Assembly (NCBI GenBank): GCA_002633025.1
Contig: NMRB01000143.1
Location: forward strand, 387,726 to 451,725
DNA length: 64,000 nucleotides
Origin: Notospermus geniculatus
Lineage: Eukaryota > Nemertea > Pilidiophora > Heteronemertea > Lineidae
Direction of reading: 5' to 3'
This document shows, piece after piece, positions 35,301 through 47,461 of this stretch. The notes under the pieces were generated by a model that did not search any database, was not told the DNA's origin, and saw only the letters and a list, made by a program, of their open reading frames with translations. The number at the start of each line of letters is the position of its first letter. Positions within the stretch are counted from its first letter, which is position 1. A program made the position numbers and the translations under genes.

Positions 35301-38300
35301 ACTGAAGATTTCCAAGAGGAATGAAAGTGCTATGGGGCAGTAAAATATATATAATGAGAATTTCGGCCTAAGTTACATTTTTTTCAAAGATCTATTGTGA
35401 TATATTTATGCCTTGTGTAACTGACTGCAACTTCCTCCTCCAACATGGTGCTATGGTCCCTTTCTGTGGAAAAAAAACGGTTCTGGAAATCTTTCGCATT
35501 GTGCATAAGTTGATGTATTGCAGTTGTGTCATGAATTTTATCGTACTTGTACATACAGCCTCCATCCAGCCTCCAGCCTCATTTCTAATCTTTACAATCA
35601 TGTTCCAGGACAATTGGCAAAGATGCAGGGAGATCTCAACATCTTGGACGATCGTCTGCTCAAGTCTGTGGATCAGGTCGGCAACTCGCAGGTCCGGAAA
35701 CTTCTGGAACAAGCAGGCGTCAAACAGATGACCGTGCATGATATCATAACGCATCATATCATACCGGTGCTCAAGTCAGAAGAATGGAAGGTACTCTACT
35801 TGCATTGTGATTTTTATTCCCATTTTAATCTGCAAAAAAGTTGTGGTCATCCAGAGTGTTCCTAATGACAGTTTAGTTATGAAGATTAGCATCGTGAAAT
35901 ATCAGGGCCCATGGTCACTCACCCTTCATACTTTGTTCAGATAGAGCATAGTCCGAAGGCATAGCATGCGAATAGTGAGAAAAGCCTGTTGCATGGTGCA
36001 GTATCTCTACTTTCAGACCAAGAGTAAGGAGACTATCGACACCTACGTCTTGTTCCTCTACCACTACACAGAGATGAAGGCCACGACCTTGAATATCGCA
36101 GATCTGAAGGGCATCATACGAGTGTCGACCAATCAGGGGGTAAAGAACCCGCAGACTGATGCCATTCATTTCCCACCAGTCTATGGCAATGAGGTTAATC
36201 TGCCCATAACTTTCCCAGGTAGGAATGTACTATTACAACTGATGCTTCATCCAGATTCCTTTGATCAATTTGTGGCTGTGTGCTTGTGTCATAGGTAGTG
36301 CCATCGCTGGTCTTGTACGATTTGACAAAGTGCTATATTTGGTATGTTTCAGGACATTCTTGGATCATGTTGGCTCCAGGTTATCTCCCAGAGAAGGCAT
36401 CCAATCAAGAACGATGGAAACTGAGGCAATTCTTTGGGAATCTCGGAGTCCTGGATTTCCTCTCCACTCGGAAAGTCAAACACACCTTCACCAAGGAGCA
36501 GTTCGAGCAATCAATGTGGGCGTCCTATAAAGATGATCTCGGCGATCACAAGGGGCCGTTTGTGATCGAAGACGACGTCTGTGATGAGTTCTCCAAATTG
36601 ATCAGGAACACGACCGAGAAGGAACACTTCACGCAAATGAAGGAATTATGTCAACTGATGGAGAAATATTACGATCAGTTTGTTGCGAAACATCTGTTGA
36701 CACAGATTTGCGATGAGAATGGGAAGACTCTCAAAGCAGACGTAAGGACGTCGTTCGGAATGGAGTTGACCGAGTGTGCATGGCTGCCAGGAAGAGAGAA
36801 CAAGTACACACATGTTTTTGGAAGCATTCGGTTCTGTGAGAACTGGAAGCTGTTCAAGGGATGTGATTTGTACCTGCGTACACCTGTGATCGAGACATGC
36901 TTGGCTAATCTCGTGGCGTATTTAGATGCCACGATATCTCCCGATGGAAACATGGTCGACTTGTTGAAAATCTGTGCCGGTCTGGAAATCGAAGACATCA
37001 GGAAGTTCGTGCTTGATTGGTGCGATCGTTCAAGTCCTGATGATAACGAGCCGAAAACATTCGTCACTTCGTTGTCTCACATGTCGGGATTGTATCTTTA
37101 TCTCCAAGACAACATGCCGCGAAAGATGCTGGTCGATCTCCTCACTGGTCATCCTTGCATCTTCATCCCGGAGAAATCCTGCATCGACCACACAGAAGTG
37201 ATCGTCGGTAACTTTCTCTATTCCAAGGAAGTGTGCTGGATCGATCCATCCGGTCTATTCCACAAGTATCACGGTGGCCTCATTGCAAAAGAAAATTTCC
37301 ACATACCCTACACCCTGTCCCGAAATTACCCAGAGCTGCAAGAACTGTTCACCCAATCGGCTCAAGTTCAGATGTGGCCTGACCTCGGGTCTTACATCGA
37401 GTTGATCAAATACATTGCAGACGTGAATGTCACACCAATATCTGTTGGCGAAGAAGTTTTGCAGGTGTTTGAGGTCATCGGGAAAATGGTTGGCGGATTA
37501 CCAGACAGTGTGAAGGAAGCCAAAGGGAGCATTCTGCAGGCTGAGTTCGCGAAGACAAGGGTTTTCCCCACGAGGCAGAATGCCTGGGTGTCGTTGAGTC
37601 AGTCCCCCATGATTCCAGACGATAAAGCGATGATCAAGATGTTTACTGGGATGACAGGGGTGTATATCGTGGATATCGAGGACCTGGAGGAGAGGAACAA
37701 GGCAAAGAAAGGTACACAGGCGTGAGGGTAAAAAAACTGGGATGTCACTTGAACCATTGGAGTGATGTGCTCGTCCTCCCATTGCAGGGCTTTGGTCTCA
37801 ATCCTCATCGTACACTGGCATTGTGTGCATGCATACAACAAGAGTGAGAGCCCTGCAGTGGGAGAATGGGCGGCGCTGGGAATACTGGGATAGTGCACCA
37901 TTTGTTGAATGATAGTCAAGATGATGCCATGACATTAGAATGTACAGGAAAATGTGTAGGCATTTTCTGTACATTTTCCTTGACATTTCGACCTTGTGTC
38001 TTCATGGCGTCATTATCCCATATTGCCTCATCACAGAATGTTCCAGTGACAAAACATTGGCAGCACTGTGAAACTGGTTTACTTAGGAGCTGATATACTT
38101 CCCATCTGTGTTCATCACACTACATGTACATGTACGTCTATCATGGCAGGGTTCGTTCTTCCAAAAACCCAAGGACATGTTCCGAGCCCACTCAGTCTCT
38201 GAAGTTATGTCAAATGTGTACTAAATCCCAATATCATGTGATGATTTTCTCCTTTCAGCCAATAAGATGTACAATTTGGATGACGTTTTAGAGTTTCTGA

Positions 38301-41300
38301 AGCTGTGCAATGTGCATCGGTTCTCAGAATGCATTGAGAAAAACCTTGTTATTGAAGACGTGAGGGAGTGTCCAGAGGTCCAGCGATACATGCACCACTG
38401 TGTCCCATTGCTTCAGATCTTCCTCTACAATAAACATGGCAACATCTACAATGACCTGTTAGCAGAAGAGATCACAGAGAAACTCGAGGATATGACTTTT
38501 TCTGTTGTAAGTTGAAAACATCTGTAGAAATAACTACAGTGGAACCTCTCTATTAAAGACACCTTCTGACAGTCCTTACTTTAGAGGTGTCCTGACTACA
38601 GGTCAAAATGAGTAGAACAGAAATTTGGGGCAGAACTGTTGTGTCCTTGATAAGGGTGTGTCCTCTTGGCAGGGGTGTCCATTAAGGCAGATTCCACTAT
38701 TGCCCTTGTGTTGTGAGGTTCTTATTCTGCATAGCTGACAAGGAAAATGACTACGCAGACCAAGTTAGTTCTTTCCTTAACATCCAAACTTATTTTCAGG
38801 CAAAGAAACTCGAGATTGTTTACACACTGAAGCACCTGTCACAGCCGAAGGCCACAAGTACGTCTGCTTGCCTGATCGATGAAGGAAAGTTCTACGTGAT
38901 GGAGGAGGAGATGAACTCCGTGTCGGAAATCCTCAAGGTCATTGCGAACTTCTTCAGTCAAGGTGATGAAGGAGTCAGTAACAGTCTTAGGTATGTAAGA
39001 TTGTTTTCTTTGGGAGAACCGCAGTGCATATTCCTGCAGTTAAGCCTTCTTGAAAACTTGGCTTCTCTGCTAAAACGCAACATTAACCAAGTTGAGATGT
39101 GTGACTGGCATAGCATAAATGTCAGGAGGTGAATTTCTCCCCCTGAATGCCCAGAGTTGATGACTTGATATTTAGCTGTTTTTTACATGACTATGCAGTG
39201 AAATTTGAATTGGTATTGGTCTCATGCCTTGCTGAAGTCTGTATAAAATCAACATCTATTTGTAATTCTTTTGTCTTTTTATAGATTATTCTTATCAGAT
39301 GTCCTCCCAACTCTCACCTCAGAGGGACCAGCGTTGAATCAGACCTTCTACACTAAATTTGGCTTTGACAACCTGCCAGAGGACGTGATACTCTGGTGTG
39401 TAAAACTGCCGGTAGTCACAATACCAGAATCGGAAAGGGAAACTGAGGCCGAGACTGAGCAACAGCAACAAAAAGGTAATAACAATCAGTCTTGTGCACT
39501 TTTGTCTCAACTCATGATAAAGTATATAAGGTCAATTTCCAGAATATTTAGCAAATTTTCGAAAATTTGGGGTCGAAAATTTGCTAAATATTCTGGAAAT
39601 TGACTTTATATACTTTATCTATTGTGTGTCGATTTTTGTGCTCGCCGTCTCTTTGTCTCAACTCAAGTGATGTTTTCTCAAACATAATCGGCAGAAGTCT
39701 GTATATGGTTTTGTATTTCTTTGTCAGGAGAAGATGCAACGATTGATAAGGATGGCGATGCGGCTGACCCCAAGACAAAAAACAACGAAGACGAGGAGTG
39801 TGATCGCACTAGGTCTGGTGATATTCATGTCTCACTTGAAGATGCTGAGAAGAAGCCAGGTTTTGGGATGCAGAGTTGGCCCCCTGTAGCTGAATACGGA
39901 GGTATGTACCTGGTTGACTCACCTTGATACCCTTACCCTCTTCTTTGTAGTTTTCTTCTGCAAATTCATCACCAAGGGATTAATCCCGTCGCCACTGGAG
40001 CCTATATTACACTCTATACCCAATTCACAGACAATACTGCTTCTCAAATGAAGATTCTCAGACTCATCAGCAATATCAACAGACCAGGCACCGTACTGCC
40101 TGTGTCTTAATGGGATGAAAATATATTTTATATGTACAATGCACCCCATAGAGTTTTCATCCTGTGTGATTTCAGATGAAAATATGCCTGCTCCACCAGA
40201 AGGTTACGACCAGCAGACACCCCTGCCATATTCTGAGCAAAGTGTCAACATGGGGAGGAAACACAAACGTCCCGGGCAGACGGATTGGAGGAGTGACTGG
40301 CGCAAACGCAGAAGCAATCCCAATCGCTACAAGTGGAGAAAGTTTGAACAGAATTATGAGAACATGCCTCCTGATCTTTTTGAAATGTGGGGACCGCGGC
40401 CACCATGGTATCCTAATGATATGCCGTGGCCGCCACCAAGTCCTGAGTGGTGGGATCCAAACACACCCTGGCCACCACCAAGGCCTTATAATCTGGACCC
40501 CAACCTCCCCTGGCCGCCACCACATTGGTACGATCCAGAGTTTGCTGAGGGGTTCCCAGAATGGATGGATCCTACAGCACGATTTCCGCCACCAAGAAAA
40601 GAATGGGTTGACGAGCAGAAGTCGGAGCGGCCGCGGAATTGGGACATGAATAAAGCTGCAGAGTACTGGGAGAGTGATGGGAAAAAAGGTCAGTGCTGTT
40701 GTAGATGTGAAAGTAAGATTGATGCGAGTTGGCTCTCAACCAGGCTTCACCATTGTTTATTTCCTTGAGACTCACACTGAGACTAATGACACAAACAGCT
40801 GCCCATAGTTTTGGTTGAGGAGAGCCAACTCGCATGAGAATTAGTAGATGTGTGAGAAGAATGAGAAGTGAGAGAAGAACGAGAAGTAGGCCTAGTAGTG
40901 TTGATTTAGTCACCTGTCATCACACGGTTGTGTTTTTCATTCCAGAACGAAGAGATGGGAAAGGACAGGGAGAGAAAGGCCGGGATTCTGGTGAGAAAGC
41001 AGAAGATATTCCATTTGAAGAAGATGGTTATGAAGACTCAAGCGACGAGGAAGTCATCTATTATGATAAGGATGGGAATGAGGTCATGAAACGTATGTAT
41101 CCACGGTAACTGGCATGAAAATGAGTTGAATGCCTAGGCCAGTTTCTAGTCTAGGGATAAAGGCAATATCGAGAGGGGTTTTAGGCATCAAGACGATTGT
41201 GCAAGCCAAGAATGAACTGCAACACAACCAAGGCCAAATCACAATTGGCAACATTCAGTGTCCTGGCATATGCAGTGTATACTGTCCACACCTGACCATT

Positions 41301-42542
41301 GTGTCCTAGCATATACTGAACCTGTAGGCCTACTTGGTATTGCTGCTGCAGTCAACTCAATCGTCCTGTAATCCTGTTTTTCAGGCCGCAAACGTCAACA
41401 CAGCAACAAGCGCAAAAAGACAGAAGACAGTGAGGAGTTTGGGGATGATGAAGACATTGAATATGATGAAGAGGGACGACCAATACGCAAACGTAAATCT
41501 TCCTGTCCATTTCTTGCTTTGACTCGTACCTGGATCTTCGAAACCTGTTCATGGACAGGAGACTTCAAGATCAACATGTCCTTCCTTTGCATCTTGACAT
41601 GTTTTCTCAGCAAGATTCAGAGAGCACAATTCCACGTAATTGCATGTCCATGTTTTCATAATAATTTAAATAACTATGTATTTACCGTAAGTTGTCAATT
41701 CTTTGTCAAAGTATAACTCTTCTGGAGTAGATTTCTGAAAGAATGGTAGGGAATTGTGTGACAGTCTCTCGATTCTTTTTTCTTTCAGGCCGGAGAAAGA
41801 AGCCCAAAGATGGGGCCAAAACCACTGGGGATATTTCTGTAATGGAAGGGGAGACACCCAAGATTGATATGTCAGATGATAGAAAAACACTGGGACACAA
41901 AGGACTGCCGAAGAACATCCGGAACTTTGAGAGAATGGGTTGGTATTGCTGAATTCCACAGTTTTTCATGGCAAATTATCCGGATTACTCACTAATTTCC
42001 CCCTCTCCCTTTATGATCATGATACGATGCTAGAATACCTTCTGTTTCTTCCAGGCAATGTCGCTGTGACAGACGAAAATGTTTACGAATCCCTCTCGTC
42101 TGGGGCTGCCATGTTGCCGCAGGAGATCAAACTCGACACAGCTGGAGATCAGCCAGACATTGGCCGATTTGGAGAGGAAGTTGTACGTAACTACCTCGAA
42201 AAATCAACGGATGATTTTCAGCAAGGATGCATTGTCAGGGAAACAATCTGGTGCAATGAACATGGGGAATCAGGACATCCATATGACTTTGTTGTAAAAC
42301 TAGAAGACAAAAATCACTGGATTCACACTGTTTACATCGAGGTGAAAACGACCATGGCGGATGAAAAGGAAGTGTTTGAAGTCTCTGGTGCAGAGATCAG
42401 ATTTGCCTACGAACACGGACAGAACTTTCATTTGTACCGTTTGTTTAACGTCTGCGACCCGGAGAAAGTCAGACTGAAACGAATTCAGTTCCTTTCTGAT
42501 AAGATTGAGAAGAAACAGATCCGACTCTGTATGATTGTGTGA
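26309..42542 (+). CDS. NO VEIN-like protein: sacsin/HSP90-type ATPase with C-terminal DUF3883
   Basis: Exons: 26309-26371, 27105-27375, 27623-28275, 28429-28641, 28865-29141, 29274-29455, 29571-29702, 29793-29959, 30109-30320 (copy 30744-30955), 31132-31389, 31596-31909, 32291-32429, 32839-33031, 33213-34381, 34617-34859, 34961-35146, 35609-35790, 36017-36218, 36353-37711, 38259-38506, 38800-38990, 39285-39475, 39728-39901, 40176-40688, 40946-41092, 41385-41492, 41789-41938, 42055-42542: 8,625 nt, 2,874 aa; phases agree throughout. A GHKL ATPase domain lies at about 1025-1300 (ELIQNADDN; GYIGQKGIGFKS). A Trp/Pro-rich repeat segment is followed by basic-acidic modules. The NO VEIN C-terminal domain (2745-2874) has GRFGEE, PYDF (D2790) and EVK (E2808, K2810). 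Plant NO VEIN acts in vascular patterning; the animal role is unknown to me. The first exon (MQRRRPVNKPYRQ) is inferred from phase and is the weakest part. Confidence 0.85.
26709..26851. repeat. Fold-back element with GGTTAGGAACAGTGGTGG arms, then GGT microsatellite
   Basis: CCACCAGCACTGTTCCTAACC at the left is mirrored by GGTTAGGAACAGTGGTGG at the right, followed by (GGT)n and a G run up to about 26866. It lies in intron 1 of the NO VEIN-like gene. The central part carries shorter inverted pieces. Confidence 0.55.
30397..30707. other. Insert between the two copies of NO VEIN-like exon 9
   Basis: This 311-bp stretch follows the single N at 30396 and precedes the second copy. It starts with C-rich runs and AGACCCCC motifs and ends with a tight palindrome (GAGCCGCTTCGCGGCTC, about 30680-30696). 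It has no match in the intron before the first copy, so it looks like a mobile insertion present on only one haplotype. Confidence 0.55.
30708..31030. repeat. Second copy of NO VEIN-like exon 9 segment (probable haplotype copy)
   Basis: Both 30073-30395 and 30708-31030 are 323 bp and look identical by eye, including exon 9 and its splice sites. The first ends at the single N (30396). The second continues uninterrupted to exon 10. Exon 9 must be used once: using it twice adds 212 nt and breaks the frame. Confidence 0.85.
32583..32766. mobile_element. pogo/Tigger-like MITE, copy B
   Basis: It is related along its whole length to 268-431 (shared TTTTGGGAGCCAGACGTTGG-like core and CGCTATTACGAACCCTTC). 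It starts TACAGTCCCCCCACGC and ends with GCGAGGGTGCACTGTA. It lies in an intron of the NO VEIN-like gene. Confidence 0.65.
38532..38701. mobile_element. Decayed MITE of the TACAGTGGAACCTC family
   Basis: It starts CTACAGTGGAACCTCTCTAT and contains several TGTCCTTA/GGTGTCC motifs, ending near GATTCCACTATTG. An inverse relative is seen at about 48030-48178 (TTAATAGAGAGGT, GGTTCTACAGTA). Probably a pogo-like non-autonomous family; both copies are degraded. Confidence 0.45.
39517..39618. mobile_element. Fold-back MITE in an intron of the NO VEIN-like gene
   Basis: Nearly perfect palindrome: AAAGTATATAAGGTCAATTT at the left mirrors AAATTGACTTTATATACTTT at the right, with inner arms containing GCAAATTTTCGA. 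The inner motif is shared with the fold-back elements at 61000-61219 and 62743-62980. Confidence 0.75.
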
Positions 42543-43540
42543 GAACGCCAGCAGATCAACCTCGGCCTTACCAACCGCAGCTGCCTTTTCTTTGGCACGT
42601 CTGACAACTTGGGACCATGGGTACGAGGTTGCCAAGCGTTTGGAAGTCAATATGAATGGACAACAACATTGTTTTCATCCATTGTACAGTTTTGTTTGGA
42701 GGTCACTCTGTATCAATTTCAGTTGAAAATGAATGTCTTCATACACGGACTGACAAAGGTCCAAGACTTACAATAACACTTTTCAAACCCCTGAATTACT
42801 TATCCAATGTGGTTTTATCTGGAAGGAACCAATGCATTTAGTATCAGGAAAGTTGAATTTAATGCATGCTGAGTTTCACTGCTTGGCATAACTCCTTCTT
42901 GGTCATCCTATGAACTTTTCAGCCCTCCCTTGTAAAAATAATCAGAAAATTTCTTATATTCAAATTACTGTTGTAGTGAGTGATTAGGACCTTCGCCATC
43001 AGTGTAATAATAATTCCTTTAGATGGATTGATATTATGGTAATGTAATAATCATTGTCATCCCTGTATGTTGCACTTGCTGTATTCAGTCCTGTGATTCA
43101 AGTCTTGAATATGAGTACCGTACATTTATTTGCATGTGGAATGTATTTCTAATATTTATCCTGACTGAATCACACGGAAAATGCATTTCATTGTTATGAA
43201 CCTGGGGCCTGTTTTTCGAAACCGTCGTAACTTTATCATTTGAATGCACTTGCGATGAACTTACGACTGACTTAGGCACTTTCTAAGATTTCTAGAAAGT
43301 GTTTATTTAAACATTCGTATGGCCGCCGTAATACAGTCATGACGGTATTTTTCCAAACTTAGTAGTGGGAATCTTCAGGTGAATGAGTAGATAAAATGAT
43401 TCATAATTAGGCGTGATTGTTCATTTAAAATCAGAGTATTGTCATGTTGTATCACATTGATCGAGGTTCCAATAGACTTATTGGGAACTTCAGAAGAACA
43501 AGCCTCTTATGATTTAGAATAAAAAATGCTGAAACTTTTT
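42543..43540 (+). other. 3' UTR of the NO VEIN-like gene
   Basis: Non-coding after the TGA at 42540-42542. AATAAA at 43518-43523 is the clearest poly(A) signal, giving about 980 bp of UTR. The left arm of an inverted-repeat element begins within it at 43201. Confidence 0.5.
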
Positions 43541-44717
43541 TCTCCGTGTGTTGTTTGTTGGTGTGTTGTTCAAGCCTCATCAACATCTTCTTCACAAGAT
43601 GTAGATGTCACATTCTCTTCATCAGGTGTTCTCTGTTGAATTGGATTGTCTTCTGGCAATGGTTTCATCCTGGTGCGGCACGAAGCGGCTGATATCTGAT
43701 GGGGTGGGGTTGGCTCTTCACAAGCCCCAGTGACAGAAGGTCAAACTATGCCCGACGTTTTGTAGCCGTAATAGCTAGAGACTTCAGATTTCATCTGAAG
43801 GTAGCCCTGGGTGAACTCCTCGGAAACAAAAAATTAGCGCCATGTGACACATAGTAAGCTCTCCAGGGGGTGTTTCCAGCTCTCCAGGGGGCCTTTTGTA
43901 AAGAATTTATTTGGTTTTTACTCCCTCCGATTTGTCTAACTTGTCATTCTAAAGCTGAAAATGAACTGAACTGAATTTATTTTTTATTTTATTTCGTCCT
44001 TCCTACCTGGGCTCAAAATCTTTGTGCCCGTAAACCAAAGAATATAATAACCGTGGCCTAACCTGGGCCAACTAAAGACGCTGCTCCACGTGAGAGTTTT
44101 CTCATGCGCTACTCTCCGGAAACAGATTAATGAAAACACAAATAACTGTTTTTATCTTTTTATTGTGAGATTTTCAAATAACTTACATTTCCTACCATCG
44201 AAAAAATGTGAAAAACGGTCTAATTAGCTTGGTTTAGTCAAATAATACATATTTGAGACAACATAACTAAAAAATAACATTTGAAATAACATACATCCGG
44301 TATAAAAAACATTCAGTAGATACTTTTACAGCTATCTTGCTTCAAAAAATCAGGGGGCTGTTTTTCTAAACATGGTAAGCTTAAGATGCATCATAAGAAC
44401 ATCTAATAAGATGTACGTACCTTAGTTGTAAATCCGTTTTTCGAAACTATCAAAATTTGCAATCGTTCATAAGAACGTTTGCAATCTTACGACAACTTAG
44501 CTGTCTTAGGGTGATGATATCTGTTGCTTACATGAAGTTTTTTCATTCTCAAGATCGAGCTAGGACCGTCATATCTAATGAATGTCTTACGGCAGACATA
44601 CAAATGTTTAAATCAACACTTTCTAGAAATCTTAGGAAGTGCCTAAGTCGGTCGTAAGTTCATCGCAAGTGCGTTTGTATTGTAAAGTTACGACGGTTTT
44701 GAAAAACAGGCCCCAGG
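43201..44717. mobile_element. Inverted-repeat element with about 100-bp arms (CCTGGGGCCTGTTTTTCGAAAC)
   Basis: The arm at 43201-43310 (CCTGGGGCCTGTTTTTC, then AACTTACGACTGACTTAGGC) recurs in inverse at 44620-44717. A second internal start (GGGGGCTGTTTTTCTAAAC) at about 44350 forms a smaller element with the same right end. Either one 1.5-kb element or two neighbouring MITEs in opposite orientation. No transposase frame is visible. Confidence 0.6.
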
Positions 44718-45863
44718 AGACAGGGGTTTGGCTCCACAGATCCAAGACGTTCATCCTTTAATTATGGCATTATCAAGAGCTGAAGATGAAGTAGATATTA
44801 TCAGCTGCAGTGGTGACTGGATGATTTCATTCAAATTAGAAATGGCACTTTACTGTTTTCAGAGCACCAAGATATTAACTTAGGAAGCTAGCCTCGCAAG
44901 TTTTGCTTTGACACATAAAAAATACCATATTTTATACCCCTTCAAGTATGAAATAACCACATTTTTCTAGAGAGTTTTCTTTCATCAAGTTCTGCTCGTT
45001 GTGAATAAAATCTCAAAGATATGCCCTCAGTAAATATCAGTAATATTGCCTCCATCCAATCGCCATTGCAATTTTACATTGTGACTTCAAAAAACATTTC
45101 CTTGAACAATTCAAAATAACTCCCAACACTCTCTTCAATTGTAGGCTAGGTCAAGGAGTCCACAATTCTGGGCTGTGCACCGATTTTGCCCTGACAAGCA
45201 TTCCAACCACGACTCCTACCCTCAGAAACACAGTCGAAGGGCAAAGTGACCGTCGGCCTTATGGGCTGTACATGTACCAGACCCAAACCTAATATGGGAT
45301 ACATTACAGACAAAATCACAACATGATGATCAGCTCATATACAGTACAGTAGTAATCAGGCTTAAAAGCTTATCTTTAAAAGGCACTTTTCATTACTCTC
45401 CTGAGCTATTGTCCTGTTCTGTTGAATGACTGACACACTTGGCCAGAGACAATACTGCTGGCTGGGCAAACAAGTTTGGTACATTTTGTTCTGGGGCGAA
45501 AACTGAACAACGTGGCTCTGACCTACAAATCTCACATCTTGAGAACTTGAGAATTCCGACTGGCTGGCTCCAAGTTATGAGCTGGTGGCTCCAGTGACCC
45601 AAGCCCATTCAGGCTAGTCAGAAACAATATAAATTTTAAAACAGGTGCATTAAAACATAATATGGCACTAGCAGGCTTTGTCCATCATGTGCGTTATACA
45701 TATCCAGTGACCAAAATATAGAATCACAGACAACTTCATAAGTTCAGACTACATTACATCGCGGAGTATGGTTTCATTACCGGGTACAAAATATTAAAAT
45801 ATGTTTCAGTTAAGCAGACAACACAACCATGGACCACGAAAAATAGTTTGCAATTATATGTAC

Positions 45864-45951
45864 ATTTCTTACAGCGATGCATTATATTTCTTACAGCGAT
45901 GCATTATATTTCTTACAGCGATGCATTATATTTCTTACAGCGATGCATTAT
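45864..45951. repeat. 22-bp tandem repeat, four units
   Basis: Four identical units ATTTCTTACAGCGATGCATT plus AT. Short and homogeneous, so likely polymorphic. Confidence 0.9.
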
Positions 45952-46436
45952 GGTTGAGTTTCAATTGCGAGACTCCTTCATGCCAACTAGTGTGACTAGT
46001 ACTAGGACTAGTGTGTTTCATGATTTTCCAATTGACAAAAGACTTTAGCAGCAAAACCCCACTCTCTCCCAGCAGAAGGGTAGTACGTCATGTGAGATTG
46101 TAAACCAACCTGACGTTCAAGATTTTCGTTGGATATCACATGAAGTTGTGACTAAATTTCTTGAAAAGTTCTCCAAAACACCATTTCCTTAGCATGCATG
46201 AACGGTAGAGTTGAGCAAAATGAGATCCACTGGATTTTTGACGACAGTAGAAGCAAATGTTTATGGCATCATCAGTTGAAACTGAATAATACAATATTGT
46301 AATGGCAGTGAGGTATAAAAGCTACATTATTGACTATACAACAGAGAAAGCCCACTTTTACGACTGATTTTCAATCAGCAATCACCACAAGTCTTTTTAA
46401 GCACAAGTGAAGTGCCTGCTTCTAGTGATACTATTT

Positions 46437-46630
46437 CAGGGGCGGATCCAAGATATTTTGCAAGGGAGGTCTGACGATGTTGGCCACCGGCCGTAGGCAC
46501 CAGGGCTGAGTTGCTATGGGGGGGTCGTCCCCAGAACATTCTACATCTAAATGCTCACTCCAATTTCTGGCCACTCTTGATGAAAAATTGTTGCTTGCAT
46601 ACAGCAGACCTCCCTCTTGATCCGCACCTG
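46437..46630. mobile_element. MITE with CAGGGGCGGATCCA termini, copy 1
   Basis: It starts CAGGGGCGGATCCAAGA and ends TCTTGATCCGCACCTG, near-perfect terminal inverted repeats. CAGGGGCGG-type ends suggest a hAT-like element; an 8-bp target duplication is not clear. A second copy is at 53523-53702. Confidence 0.65.
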
Positions 46631-47461
46631 TAATTCACCATCGGAGAGACGTCCTGATTAGGCCTTCACCATCCCTCAAGCTACTTAATCCTGGAGTTTA
46701 CTGTACGTGCCAATACTATACGGTGATTGACGTCAACGACATCATCAAAGCACCAACTAGGCCTACACATTACATCGTTCATAATTAACAGCTAAGTTGT
46801 AATGCTATTATTATGTAGAGGTTATCCAGTGTCCTACCAGTGACATGTTGATCAATTGTAGTTTCATCGAAGTTGTCAAATTTGCACATGAGAATGACCA
46901 GATGTGTTGGGTCACCCTCCATGTGCAGTTTGTTGTAAGTTCAGTAGACAGCAATAGGTCCACACCGTTTCTTGACGTCATACACAACTAAACCCTTTCA
47001 ACGCCAGGGGCAATGTCATTAAATCTGAAACATCAACCAGATCCTAACATATTACAGAAACCCTGTCATATGGGGATTCATTGGACAGCACTCACTGAGA
47101 GCTTTCCAATGAATACCTATGTGATGGGTATCAGGTACTTTTCAAGCTTTATACGTACCGTAAATGTATTTCTATATTTGACAAAATTAGCCTTGACAAT
47201 GAAAGGGAATGTGTGTAATCTTTCTGGCTTGCTGGTTCACTGGATAACCCACTTGTGTAACAAACTGAAATGAAGCAGCATGAACTGACTATTCATGTTG
47301 CTTTAAACTTCATGCTGTGATACAACCACACGGCAATAGCTTGAATACATATTTTACATAGTTTCCACAGAAGTAAAGAAAAGTAATAAATATATCTCTC
47401 CCTCTGTCAGAAATCTCTGGCAGGAATACTCCTCCAATCCAAAGAGCTGTCCAAGAATGGA

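Larger units (their letters stand above)
44718..47461 (-). other. Probable 3' UTR of the LDLa membrane-protein gene
   Basis: There is no coding exon between the stop at 47462 and the next gene. A minus-strand AATAAA (TTTATT near 44157-44163) could end the transcript, giving a UTR of up to 3.3 kb; closer ends are possible. It contains a 22-bp tandem repeat (45864-45951) and a 194-bp hAT-like MITE (46437-46630). Confidence 0.35.

Noticed and set aside
45864-45951. CRISPR-like array because of regular short repeats
   Set aside because: Units are contiguous with no spacers and the DNA is eukaryotic; it is a plain 22-bp tandem repeat.
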